Translations under genes and position numbers: made by a program
From: Marsupella aquatica
Taxonomy: Eukaryota > Marchantiophyta
NCBI GenBank assembly: GCA_973895155.1
Contig: OZ316892.1
Location: 25,978,001 to 26,042,000, forward strand
Length of the DNA stretch: 64,000 nucleotides
Direction: 5' to 3'
The notes under the pieces: model-generated
The model's input: the letters and a program-made list of their open reading frames with translations, nothing else
Told to the model about the DNA's origin: nothing
The model's database searches: none
Shown here: in pieces, positions 1-11,110 of the stretch
Numbering within the stretch: position 1 is the first letter of the stretch
How the letters are laid out: each line of letters opens with the position of its first letter

Positions 1-1614
1 GGTGATGCGTTAATTTTGGAAGAAGGAGAACCTTCTTCATTTCATGAGGCAAGTGCTTCAAAGGAGAAGCAGAAGTGGACTGCAGCAATGCAAACGGAGA
101 TGCAGTCACTAAAGGACAACAAAACTTGGGAGCTTGTTAAGCTGCCTAAGGGTCAGCAAGTGGTGGACAACAAGTGGATTTACAAGCTGAAGGATAATTC
201 CATAGGAGGTGGATCGAAGGTCTACAAGGCTAGATTGGTAGCAAAGGGATTCACACAAGAGAAAGGTGTGGATTATAATGAGGTCTTCTCACCAGTTGCT
301 AAGTACTCTACAATACGACTATTGTGTGTACTTGTTGTAATGTTTGGTCTGCTCCTAGATCAGATGGATGTTGTCACAGCTTTCCTCTATGGCACATTGG
401 AAGAGGTGATCTTCATGAGACAACCGCTAGATTTTGTGAAGAGAGGACAGGAGGAATTGGTTTGCAGATTGCTGAAATCCTTGTATGGGTTGAAGCAGTC
501 ACCAAGACAGTGGAACAAGCGGTTTGACGATTGGATTCGGTCACAAGTTTTTCACAGAAGTGTATTTGACCCTTGTGTGTATTTGAAACCGGTGAAGAAT
601 GTTATCTTTGGGTTCATTGTTTTAGTACTTTATGTGGATGACATGCTAATTGCAGCCAAGGATAGGTCTGAGATTGTTAAGCTCAAGGCACTGCTTAGTG
701 CAGAGTTTAAGATGAAGGACTTAGGGCCAGCTAAGAGGATTTTGGGTATGGAGATCACTAGGGACTTGGAGGCTGGCAAGCTATGGTTGACGCAGAGCAG
801 TTATGCGAGGAAGGTAATTGCAAGGTTCAACATGGAGAATAGCAAGCCAGTAAGTACCCCGTTGGCTCCACACTTCAAGTTATCATCAGCGTTCTGTCCT
901 ACGGATGACACAGAGAAGGGGTTGATGTCAAAGGTTCCATATGACAAGGCAGTGGGGAGTCTCATGTATTTGATGACTTGCACTAGACCTGATCTTGCCA
1001 TGGCTATGGGCAAGGTGAGCAGGTACATGTCGAATCCAGGGAAGGTACACTGGGAAGCAGTGAAGTGGATTATCAGGTACTTGAAGGGTACCGTGGATCA
1101 TGGTCTTTTATTTGATGCGAATGCAAAGAATGCTAGATCATTGATTGGCTATGTAGATTCTGACTATGGACAAGATTTGGACCGAAGGAGATCAACAACA
1201 GGATACGTGTTCACACTTGGCGGTGGATGCATAAGTTGGAGGTCTACTTTGCAGAAGTGTATTGCTCAGTCTACTACAGAAGCGGAGTATGTTGCAGCTG
1301 CGGAAGCAGCAAAGGAAGCGATTTGGTTGGATAGACTTATCACTGAAATGGGATTGCCACAGGGGAATGTGAAGCTCCATTGTGATAGTCAAAGTGCGCT
1401 CCACCTTGCTGTGAACCAGGTGATGGACAGCAGAGTGAAGCACATTGACGTCAGGTACCATTTTATCAGGCAGGCTGTGTCTGATAATTTGTTTGAGCTA
1501 GTCAAGATTGATGGTAAACTCAACCCGGCTGACGCATTTACCAAAGTGATTCCTTTGGAGAGTTTCTCTAGACACCGTGACGTATTGCAGGTTTTGCAAT
1601 TGCATCACAAGTAG
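1..1614 (+). CDS. Ty1/copia retrotransposon Pol, C-terminal part (reverse transcriptase and RNase H), cut by window edge
   Basis: The open frame runs from base 1 without a start codon, so this is the 3' part of a longer copia polyprotein whose Gag, protease and integrase lie outside the window. It reads as the RVT_2 reverse transcriptase domain: KWIYKLK and ARLVAKGFTQ near the beginning, the catalytic YVDDMLIA motif at about residue 215, then the Ty1/copia RNase H with DSDYGQDLDRRRSTTGY, the TEAEY segment and the closing ADAFTK motif. In the family these enzymes copy the element RNA into cDNA in virus-like particles. The frame is intact to the TAG stop, which argues for a fairly young insertion. 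A polypurine tract and a 3' LTR follow directly. Confidence 0.93.
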   Translation, partial: GDALILEEGEPSSFHEASASKEKQKWTAAMQTEMQSLKDNKTWELVKLPKGQQVVDNKWIYKLKDNSIGGGSKVYKARLVAKGFTQEKGVDYNEVFSPVAKYSTIRLLCVLVVMFGLLLDQMDVVTAFLYGTLEEVIFMRQPLDFVKRGQEELVCRLLKSLYGLKQSPRQWNKRFDDWIRSQVFHRSVFDPCVYLKPVKNVIFGFIVLVLYVDDMLIAAKDRSEIVKLKALLSAEFKMKDLGPAKRILGMEITRDLEAGKLWLTQSSYARKVIARFNMENSKPVSTPLAPHFKLSSAFCPTDDTEKGLMSKVPYDKAVGSLMYLMTCTRPDLAMAMGKVSRYMSNPGKVHWEAVKWIIRYLKGTVDHGLLFDANAKNARSLIGYVDSDYGQDLDRRRSTTGYVFTLGGGCISWRSTLQKCIAQSTTEAEYVAAAEAAKEAIWLDRLITEMGLPQGNVKLHCDSQSALHLAVNQVMDSRVKHIDVRYHFIRQAVSDNLFELVKIDGKLNPADAFTKVIPLESFSRHRDVLQVLQLHHK

Positions 1615-1794
1615 AGTTTTCTTAAACATTCATTGTAATTACTGATATATGCTCTTCCTCATTCCTATGTATTAGGCTACGGCTTAGTTCTGGTTTGCTC
1701 TAGTTAGAGAGGGAAACCGGTTTGGTTTCTGTCCAGAACTTCCCGCTGAGGGATCATATACATTGGCAGTATTACTCTCCCCTAGACCAGAGTC

Positions 1795-1804
1795 AAGGGG
1801 AAGA
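1795..1804 (+). other. Polypurine tract of the copia element
   Basis: A ten-base purine run (AAGGGGAAGA) lies one base before the TGTTG that opens the LTR. This is the expected position of the plus-strand primer site in a copia element. Confidence 0.75.
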
Positions 1805-1805
1805 T

Positions 1806-2280
1806 TGTTGGGTATTTACTCTTACGTCTAGGTTAGGTATGACGTGGTTGGTACAACAACGTGGGTTGGTACAACTACGTGGTTAGGTACAACTACGTGA
1901 TTAGGTACAACTATGTGGTTAGGTACAACTACGTGATTAGGTACAACTATGTGGTTAGGTACAACTACGTGATTAGGTACAACTATGTGGTTAGGTACAA
2001 CTATGTGGTTAGGTACAACTAAGTTGCACACTATATCATAAGAGGCATGTGTGCTTGGAGAGGTAGAACCAAGGCTCATTGTTATGGAGCCACTTGAGAG
2101 ATAGGGAGAGCTTACACTGTGGAGACTCGGTATAGCCGACGGGCTTAGAGTTCAGTAAAGCTCTCTTGTGTGTTCCCGTGGACGTAGCCTCAAGGAGGTG
2201 AACCACGTATCTCTTGTGTCGACTATTGTGCGTTGGATGGTTCATGGGCTTGCCGTTGCGATCGTCGTCTATGCTCAACA
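1806..2280 (+). mobile_element. 3' LTR of the copia element
   Basis: The segment opens with TGTTGGG just after the polypurine tract and ends with CTCAACA, giving matching TGTTG/CAACA ends and an LTR of about 475 bp. A TATA-like stretch (CTATATCATAAG) lies near 2031. The downstream part has the CCCGTGGACGTAG and GAACCACGTA motifs common in the R/U5 of plant copia LTRs. The U3 part is filled by an 18-bp minisatellite. The 5' LTR is outside the window, so the exact 3' end and the target-site duplication cannot be checked; an end some 19 bases further on is possible. Confidence 0.75.
1844..2022 (+). repeat. 18-bp minisatellite in the copia LTR U3 region (10 units)
   Basis: Ten units of the form GTGGTTAGGTACAACTAC follow one another; the first is 17 bp. 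From the third unit the variants GTGGTT..AC and GTGATT..AT alternate, giving a 36-bp higher-order period. The array sits upstream of the putative TATA box, the usual place of LTR enhancers. Confidence 0.93.
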
Positions 2281-5200
2281 GAACTTTGCTGGGAACAGCA
2301 ATGGCAGCGGAAATCAAGGTTTGGATCGCGCGACCAAAGTGATTTGTTGTATGGATCTTGCAACCACAATAGGGAAATCCATATGCACGTCTGGACTGAT
2401 TAGAGGCAAACTGTTGCACTGTCTAAGTGAACCACCCACTTTTGGATTAATGAGGGCGAATCAGTTGATTTGTCTCATGGCACCACATAATACTTTATTC
2501 TGCAAGTTGGATTGAGGAGGCCAAAATTTTACTTTGTCTTAAAGTGATGGAACAAGGAATTCATATGGCTATCATCAATTTTGTTTCAATCAGCTCAGTT
2601 CTGCCATCAATAGCATGCGATATGGTTTGTTGGTCTGCCCATTCTTGTAGCTGCTACATGTGAGGACTTCACAGACCTTTGGTGGCCGACTAGCAATGGC
2701 TATTTGGAATCTTCCTGAACACCTTTGTAGAGCTAGTGAGCTGTAGCTGTTGGGTGTGGCTGGTCTTAGAGATGTTTCAAATGTCTCACCAAGGGTGTGT
2801 TGATTAACACAACTTGGAGACCACTTGTGACTCTTTGCCACAAAAGCAAACTGGGGGGTCACTTCATCTTCTAAATATCAATTTCTGACCAAAAGGTGGT
2901 AAGAATTTCTAGACAATCTCAGGTATACTAGGGTACAGTGCTTGCAAAGTAGGGGCCCTGAGTTCTTGCAAAGCTAACTGCAGTCACACCATACCTGAAT
3001 CGTCCTGCGTTCTTTGTAAAACTGGAGTGTTTTCCACTCATCATAGTGTCCAAAATTAACTTAGAGGAAATAACAAAAAACAGTGGACCAAGGATTTTCA
3101 TGTGAAAGGGCCCATTCCCCCTTCACCATTTGGTCCTCCTCTGGTTAGACTGGTCTGGCTGGTCTGAAGGATTAACCATGACTATAAAAGAGTGAAAACT
3201 ATTCCATGCCAAAATGAGAATTGATACATATTGAAAGTAAAATGAGAATCTTAATAAGTTTAGTAAGAAGCGCCACCGTCAGTGTGCGTGGGGAATGGGT
3301 AAGAGGAGAATTGTGCTTTCCGACACTAATTCATGCATGCTAGGGCGAAGGATCTTCACCTGGAATCCTTCATGCAGAATCTGGGGCACCCACATTCTTT
3401 ACACCTGGAATTTTTTTTTTTATAATATAGGTCACTAACACTACTTGCTGTGAACTGTGGAGTTCAGTTTTGTTTCGACTAAAGTTGTAGGAACCAAGGA
3501 TATTCTTACTGTCACCAGTAAGTTACAAATTATACCCTCTGTTGATAGACGTTATTGACAGTCTACCAGTAAGAATCAGTTAGCTACTGCACTAATTACA
3601 CCTGTAGCAACTGTAATTGATCTAAATGTAGTTACTGTAGATCTTCAGTGAAATTAGTTCAAGGATCCCCCTTTGTTATGTAAGTTTGATATTATCCAAC
3701 ATGAAGAGTTGCATTTGGGATAGGTTTGAACATGGAGATGAGAGGAAAAAAACGAGATTATTCACAGTTAGTAGTAGTCTATGTACAGGCTTGTTAATCC
3801 ATGGCCACTCGGGTCATTGCTATAACCCCTTTGAGCTCACTGCCCTCAAGGAGATTATATCTCATAACTCGATCCATGGGTTACCCTACACCATAAACCC
3901 CTCTCATATGCTGTTCTTTGTAGTTTGTTCAAGTTATCAAGTGAAACTCCCTGGCTGGCTGGCCTAGCTTGGGAATTAGGAGACTTGGGTGAAAGTTGTC
4001 CAGTTAAACTATGACAAAATACAATTGAGGTCCACGCCCCCTAATCCATTAGGGTGTGTCAAAGCAGAGCCATAATTGAGTCACAACCAAGGAGATAAAA
4101 TGCTTTTATGACCACGATAAAACCATTACACACTATCTAAATACATGCCCCATGAGGATGGTGTGTCCAAAGACTTTCACCCATAAGACCTATCCTACCA
4201 GAGAGATATATATCACTGTCCAAGCCAGGGCAAAACCCGTCTAACGTCTAACCAGGAGACCTGATCTCAAAGGCAAAGCAACCCCAATGAAGAGGAGGAA
4301 AAGAGGGGAAAGGGCCCCAATGTTTTCACACACCCTCTTGTCTTTTGGGGTGCTAGAGCCTGTAAACTCTCCTCTGGGATCATGTGTTACCTTTACATAG
4401 CAACACAGAGAGATCTGACCGTACGATCTGACAAAATCCACGGCCACTTGACGCTAATCTGGACCAGTACGGACGGACGGATGAACGAAACACAACTTCA
4501 TATCCTTTTGCAAAAAGATCCGGTTTATCAATTCCACAGCCATATTTTATGAAAAAAACTAGGGCCGTCCGATCTCAAATCGACGGCCAAATCACGGAAA
4601 AACTCTTTCACACATCCGGCCTGGAAACGGACGCATTCGTGAGAAGCGGCTTTGCGGCCTGCCTGTGCCTGTGCTTTGCGTTGCGGCTTTACTTCACGAG
4701 AGAGCAACTTGACCAGAGGAGAGCAGAGGAGAGGAGAGGAGAGCAGAGGAGAAGTCCGAGAGCAACGGTTTTGAAGCTTTTGGTCGGATTTGGTCGCGGT
4801 TTTGATGGTTTTGGTCGGATTTGGTCGTTCGTTTGTCGCTCTTTCGTTCGCTGGATCGGTCCGACTACTTAATTGCCGCCTCCTGTCACGCTTCTTTCGA
4901 TTCCGGTTCTTCTAATCGTCCCGTGTTGTGACGCGAGAGTATGGAAAAGTAGAGGTATTCTTGTGAGAGAGTGAGAGAGCGAGAGGGAAAACAAAAGAGG
5001 TACCAGGGTGAAAGAGAGTGCACGTGCTCGCCAATTTTGGTCGTCGCTCTCTTGTTCGCTGGATCGTTCTGTTGGCATGAAATTCTGCCCGCTCATGTGG
5101 TTCGCATGTCGTTCGGTTCTGTTTCTTCTTTTCTCTCATCTCGTTGTCCCGCGTTATGCTTGAAGTTCTTCCTTAATCCTCTGAAGAGAGTTGAACTCTG

Positions 5201-5547
5201 GGCGCAGATGAAAAATAGAGGTACGCGAGGGTGAATGAGAAAGCATGTGCTCATCGATTTGAGCCTCGGGGTATGGCAGATGCGTCTCTTCTTCTTCGTT
5301 CAGAAAAGAAAATCATAGTTCTCCGCTGTATCGTTCTTGAATCTTGTCTTCCCGCCCTGTTTGAAGTAGGAGAACATCAAAGATTAGTCTAAATTGCGCG
5401 GATTTGGAGGAGGAGAATATCAGTGAAGAGTCGAGTTTTAGAATAATGCAGACGAGATCGTGTTGCTGCGAACGACTTATAAAATTTTCAGAGGAGTAAG
5501 TTCTCGCCGGCGTGGATCAGCAGCACCGGTAGGATCAGTTGGTGGCA
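2281..5547. other. Intergenic stretch between the copia LTR and the NEMP gene
   Basis: No gene is recognised. There is a short poly-T near 3411. Purine-rich stretches near 4716-4755 and 4956-5010 (GAGAG, GAGGA) probably belong to the NEMP promoter or 5' leader. Open frames in this stretch are short, overlap on both strands and resemble nothing known to me. Confidence 0.55.
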
Positions 5548-8500
5548 ATGCCGGCGCTTAAACTGCTTTCGGTATGGTCAGTGGTTGGATTTTTCGTCGT
5601 CATCAGCACGCTCTGCATTAGTTCAACAGGCGGCACCTCGCTGAGGACTGGTTCCGCTAGCTTCGATGTTCAAGGTGCGTTTTCTTTCCGAGAAGAGGTT
5701 TCATGTTTATTCGTATTTTCACATTTTAGCCGAGATTCCAAGTTGTTCGTATTTTTCTTTCTCTGTGCACTCAGAGAAAGAATGGATCGTCGGATGTCCA
5801 TTGCACTGGCTAAGTACTATTTGTAATCTGTGACCGCAATTGGTTAACACGAGCTTACGTTACGCAAACCAAAAGACCTCACAAGAGGCAAGTTTAAGGA
5901 CTGTAAAGATGACCGTTTCGTGTATTTCGCGTCTGAAGGTGTTCTTGTGACGGGGCCTTTTCAGACCGAGTGCAACATGTCACGTTTCGTTCTGTTGGGG
6001 TGTTTCAGTTGCTCTAAGTTCTGTGACTAGAAAGGTTCGGAAGCTAGGGTTTAGGGCAATTAGAAGCGTCCTACTTTTTGATCAAATCAGGAGAGTGTGG
6101 AGGGTTTTTAAAAAGCTGCAATTGGTCCAGCGGTTTTGTTATGTAAACCACTGAAGGGTGAAAACAGGAAGTGAAGTACACAAACGCATAGGATCGTTCA
6201 TCAGTGCAACGGGTTTAGGGTTCACCCACCGCTGAAATTTTAAATTAAACAACATATCATAAGATTAGAGTTGTCGGTCTGCTTACGAACATAGCTGAGG
6301 ATCTGCACATTCATGAAGGTGAACTTACGTGCTGACTTACGCTCTGTTTTGCAGACATAGGGGTTAACACCACTGTCACTTTTCAACCCGTCTACTTGGA
6401 AGGGTCTGATGATAGCGTGCCAGAAATTGTGGCGGCAAGCCGAGTGCGCATTCCCGGCTGGTCCAGACTCCAGCATATAGACAAGTTTCATCACACTTTC
6501 CGAGTCAAAATTCAAATTGCTCCCTATCGAAGTCTGGCCTCCGATTCCAGAGTGTATGTCTGCCTTGATCAGTAAGTTGTCTTCTTCTCCCTTTAGCGGT
6601 TTGTTGCTTGTCGATAGACGAGTCAGGGTTGGATGAAAATAGAATTCTGTGTCATTTTGGATTTCTTGGAGCACTTTTTGGGGTTATAAATACCATGAAA
6701 GTAGGGGACCAATTGTCTACATGCCGTGTTATTTTTGGCAGGGATCCGCTGCGGAGCCTGGGTGATTGTAGAAATGGAACCTGGCGAGCCATTGAGAAAG
6801 GAGGATCTTGGACTTTCAGTGTGTCTCCCTTCCAGGAAAAAGTTGTTGACATCTGGGTGACAAAGTCCTTCTCTGCCCCAGCCGTAACTGTCTCTGTACA
6901 AGATGGTATGTTCATCTACATTTTCTAGACATGACCAAACTTTGGTCCTTCCCTTTTGAATTGCCTTCAGATGTGTGAGCAGTGTTGATTGTCCTAGGCT
7001 TGCAGAAATTTTTTTGAAGCTTATGTTTCAAGCAGTGGTAACGTGGAATAGGACGTTGCATTACATTTGTGCATGCTATTTGGGGATCGAAGTTCGTGTT
7101 TCTTACGTCTTCTGCTGTTGTCATTTTCATTTGTTGCAGAAAAAAGTTCATTCCGGCTCATATTTCTAGGGTTAGGAGTGATCTTGTTGGTGCTGGCCCC
7201 CATAGTCAGTGGATGGGTGCCCTTCTACTATGGAACGGCAATGACACTGGGCATCTTAATGGTTGTTATTGTTATTCTCTATCAGGTACGTGATTTTGAC
7301 TTTCAAATCCACCAGTGAATCGATCATTTGACCGTTCTCAAATGTATATTGAATATTAGCATGGTTTTCTATTGTAGATTTGGTCGACTTTCTTCAACAT
7401 TTCTGTTTAATATATAAAGATGCCTGGGATGGCCTGGTCTCAGTATCTTGTATACCTTCCATTCATATTTTGAGTTTTGAAAGCTTTTTACTGGCGGCTT
7501 TCATTATTCCTGTGACGAGGTGAATAGACGAAGAAAAAGTCTGGCGTGTCTCTTTGGTGGATGGTGTTCACTATTATATCTTTAATGCAGACTTTGTCCT
7601 AAGGACTCCTGCTTTGATATTCATCTGAATGTGGGCAATGATTGTCACCTATGCAGGCTATGAAATTGTTGCCGACAGGTCGCAAGAGCACGCTGTACAT
7701 CTTCCTCTACGGCTCTCTGGTCAGGATATTCTCCATTCCTTCTCGGCATAATCATTTGTTTCTGTTTTTATACAGTAGTTCCAATTTTTTGGACGTTGGT
7801 TTTGTTATACAGTAGATAATTTTGTTTGCACTTCAGCAGGGGAGTCGATTCACTGGAGGGACCAATGTTTTCTTTGAGTCTGAACATAACTATTGCTTTT
7901 CCTCATTACTTGCTCCGTTGTTCGTTTGCAATTCCCAGGCGGGCCTCGGGACTGTGGTTCTCCGCTATGTCAGTAGCGTTATAACCGCCGTGTTGTGGGA
8001 AATGGGTCTCAGCGATGACATGTACAGCCCTGTAAGTTTCTCGCATCCTTTTCTTCGAAAAATCGTCACTTTGGGGTCTTTCTTTTACGCACTAATTATT
8101 TCTTTAAGACTGCTAATTTCCAATGTATACTTGTGGGTGGGAGTTGAGTCAGCCCTTGTCTTGTGGTCAAAGTTACTCATGTTGCACGATTGCTTTACAG
8201 GTTGCAGTCTTTGTGGGAGTGGGAGTTGCTTTGCTCGGGGCATGGCTGGGTTACATGGGTGTTCGTAAGCTTGTGATTGCGGAGGACGGAGGTATTGATG
8301 ACGGGGTTGCTGTGTTCGTTAAGTGGGCTCTAAGAGTTGTGGGGTCTTTAGCACTGCTTCAGGTATGGACTGTTTGGTATCTTGCATTCTTCTGCATCTA
8401 GAGTTTTCCCTTGTTAACGCTGAAGAGTTTTGAGGTGCTCATCTTCAGCACAATGTATTAATCACCAATTGTTGTATGCTGACATGGAGGATGATGTTGA

Positions 8501-9644
8501 TTGCAGAGCTCAATTGATCCGGTGTTTATGACTCTGGCACTAATCGGAGGAGTAGTCATGTCCTGGATCGTATTGAATGTACGGGTGTCGGTGTTAGACG
8601 TCTGGGAGAATATCCAAGACCTCTGGGCGTCAGAGTATGTTTTCCTCTTGCTGAAAACTGCTTAATGCTGTTTGCACCAGACAAATTGTTTCTCGCTAGT
8701 AATTGAGTTTTCTCTGTTGGAGGAACCAAATTCGTCTTTTTGTCCTCTATTTGAAATGCATGTAGTCACCTTGTTCAATTATTTTCTCAAGATTTTGCAA
8801 CCTTCTGTGCGTCATGTGTGATTTTTTCAGACCCGTCGAAAAATTCAAGCCCAGGCATTCGAAAAAGCATTATATGACTCAGGCACAGCTCAATGCAGTC
8901 AAAAGATTACCTGGGACCGAGGCTTTAATCAGTAGCAAGAAAGCGCTTCACTCTCCAACAACTCGAGGTACGTTTGGTTTCCTTGAAGTTAATCGGCATG
9001 TATTTGTCCATCCATGCATCAACTCGCATATAGGAGCCAGACAACAACACTGCCGATATTTGAGCTCCAATGCTCGTTCTGACTCCGTCAATAGCGAAGC
9101 ATAATGATATGCCGTCCTGGCTACCAATTGCAATTTTCTGCATTGAGAATTTAATCTTTTAACATAGTCTATTTTCGACCAACTTAAACGACTTTATTCC
9201 CCCCCCCCAAAAAAAAAGAAAAGAGAGAGAAAATCGACATTATCGAGGAAGTCATTGCACAGATAAGAGGGCTTGCTTTCGTGCCGTTGCAAAGCGTTTG
9301 GTTTCGTTCTCACGTTGATGAGTTTTGTGTGTCCAGGTTCGAGAGAAAAGCGGCATTTGAAGACGAATGAAGTCTTCCTCTCCACGTTTCACCATTCACC
9401 TGGGTACCGACCACCCAGTAAGCAGGAGTATTCAGAATTCACGCGGGAATTGACTGGTAGAGCAATTGAAGAACTTATACAATCAGACGAGTTTGACCAA
9501 TGGAGGCACGTAAACAGACCTAGATTAACCGTAGAACCATATGAACACCGACAAGAGCGACCAGTAGACGAGATTGAAGGCACCGCTTCACTAGAAGAAG
9601 CGGCACCAGGTAGTGGATTGTATTATAGTGGTAGAAGAAGATAG
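5548..9644 (+). CDS. NEMP: NEMP/DUF2215 family nuclear-envelope integral membrane protein, 10 exons
   Basis: Exons: 5548-5674, 6355-6571, 6742-6905, 7140-7285, 7657-7719, 7939-8031, 8201-8362, 8507-8634, 8831-8967, 9337-9644; all introns are GT-AG, phases join without a break, and 514 residues result. An N-terminal signal peptide (about residues 1-27) is followed by a lumenal domain with two cysteines, then five or six hydrophobic helices between about 175 and 348 (IFLGLGVILLVLAP, YYGTAMTLGILMVV, FVGVGVALLGAWLGYMG and others). The hydrophilic tail carries the family's SPGYRPPSKQEY block at about 430 and ends basic. Animal NEMP proteins sit in the inner nuclear membrane and bind lamina or Ran partners; plant members are poorly characterised. 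The ATG at 5548 was chosen because it starts the signal peptide. The last exon is duplicated at 13.0 kb. Confidence 0.9.
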
Positions 9645-11110
9645 GACTTTCAATTTTGCTGTACATAATGTTTATTTTTGACTCCCCTGGATCGGGAATC
9701 CAAGTATACAAGTCATTTAACATTTGCACTTAGTCTATGGGATACGAATACCTTTGGACGAGAATATCATGGCAGATATCATCATTTGGAGTCAGTAGTG
9801 ATTTGTCATGGAATGCTTTGCACGCCGCAAGAGGTCAATATGTGTGAGAAAGGGAGACAGCCGGATTTGGTTTCGGATCCTGGTTCATTATCTTGACGAG
9901 TACTATGTGAGAAGCTTACATTTGGTTTGCCTGTGAGAATAGGAAGAATGAAGGCAACTAGGTGTCAGTACTTCATCCCTCGCTGGGTAACCTTTGTTTG
10001 CAAAGTCGAGCAGAGTAGCAAAACTGGCTTGCGTTGCATTTTTACTACTTGGGTGATGATAGTCACACATCATCCAGACTTTAACTGGAACGGAGTTGCG
10101 AAATGATGGACAATATTCTGAATTAACGTTTTCTCTCACATTTGCTTTCAAAGACGAGTGTAAGTGTCTCTGCCAGGACAAACACACAAGACATATCCAT
10201 ATCATTTAAGGCTTTGCATGGAGTGATAGTAATCAACACAAGTGATGGTAACTCCCTTTTGTTGTCTTGGAACTTAAATTAGAGAGAAAGCGGTACGCCT
10301 CTTTTCCCTCTTCGGAGCCTGCATCATACGAGTAAGAGAGACGTGGGATATCTGGGATCCGGAGCCTGAGACATCTTATTGTAATATTTGCTAGCTGGCT
10401 TTAAATTTTGGGACCCTCTGGTATATCTAGATGTCTGTGATATCAAACATGGAGTTTCAAGGAAAATGTGCAGGTGTGAGAAAATGAACGAACCTAAGCT
10501 CTGAAGCATTGGATGCCGATACAATTACAAGCAGGTCAAGGACACGCTAGAGTCACTACTGTGGTGTGGGTGCACTTACAGTTGTAGGATCGATGCCTCT
10601 GTTCTCTATGAATGCTTTGACGGTATGATTGACAGATAAGTGGGTCTCAATAAAGAGATTTGGAGTTGACTCTATATTTTACCACTCAACGTGTGAACTG
10701 GCACAAATTGATAAATGAAATCATCAATCGAAAACAAAGCGAACAAGCATATCAGACCAGAACTGTTTAATTTAAATGATCATAGCTACGATCATTGAAG
10801 CATAGCGCAAGGAAAGGAATTCACCTTCTGAAGTCAGGAAATGAAATTTTCATCTTCGGAAAGAATTCTGAAGCCCATGCCTTTCGGAACGAGGACGATG
10901 TCTAGCTTGGGCACATCTTCAAAGGAATGGGTGGCATGGATGGAGAGGTAGCCCAGACGGTCGGAAAACGAGGCCCGATTTGTGAGAAATGAAAACGAAG
11001 TCTATTGTAAGGACCGATTGCGATTGCGTCAAGCACGACCATTCTGTCGACGATGGGAATCGCCACCTGTAGCTTTTTCCCCATTTTGTTTGTTTGTTAT
11101 GGAGAATGGT
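9307..11110 (+). repeat. Copy A of a local segmental duplication (NEMP last exon plus degenerate DJ-1)
   Basis: The stretch from NEMP intron 9 to just past the DJ-1 start region is similar, with many substitutions and indels, to 12996-16670 in the same orientation. Shared blocks include the NEMP exon, the segment 9905-10465 (matching about 14060-14620), 10590-10670 (matching 14755-14825) and 10672-11100 (matching 16195-16665). Copy A lacks the counterpart of about 14830-16192. Confidence 0.85.
10825..11084 (-). pseudogene. Degenerate first exon of a DJ-1/PfpI gene
   Basis: The minus strand starts with MGKKLQVAIPI, as the intact DJ-1 gene at 16646 does, and keeps the splice donor at its far end. 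An internal six-base duplication (ATCGCA type) and a deletion break the frame after GPY. Exons 2 and 3, including the nucleophile cysteine, are missing from this copy, so no DJ-1 product can be made. Confidence 0.85.

Noticed and set aside
1828-2079. 83-residue minus frame with repeated VVPNH units
   Set aside because: It is only the translation of the 18-bp LTR minisatellite; the unit length divisible by three keeps the frame open.
4716-4755. GA-rich run as a microsatellite
   Set aside because: It is irregular (GAGGAGAGCAGAGGAGAGG), so it is mentioned only as part of the NEMP upstream region.
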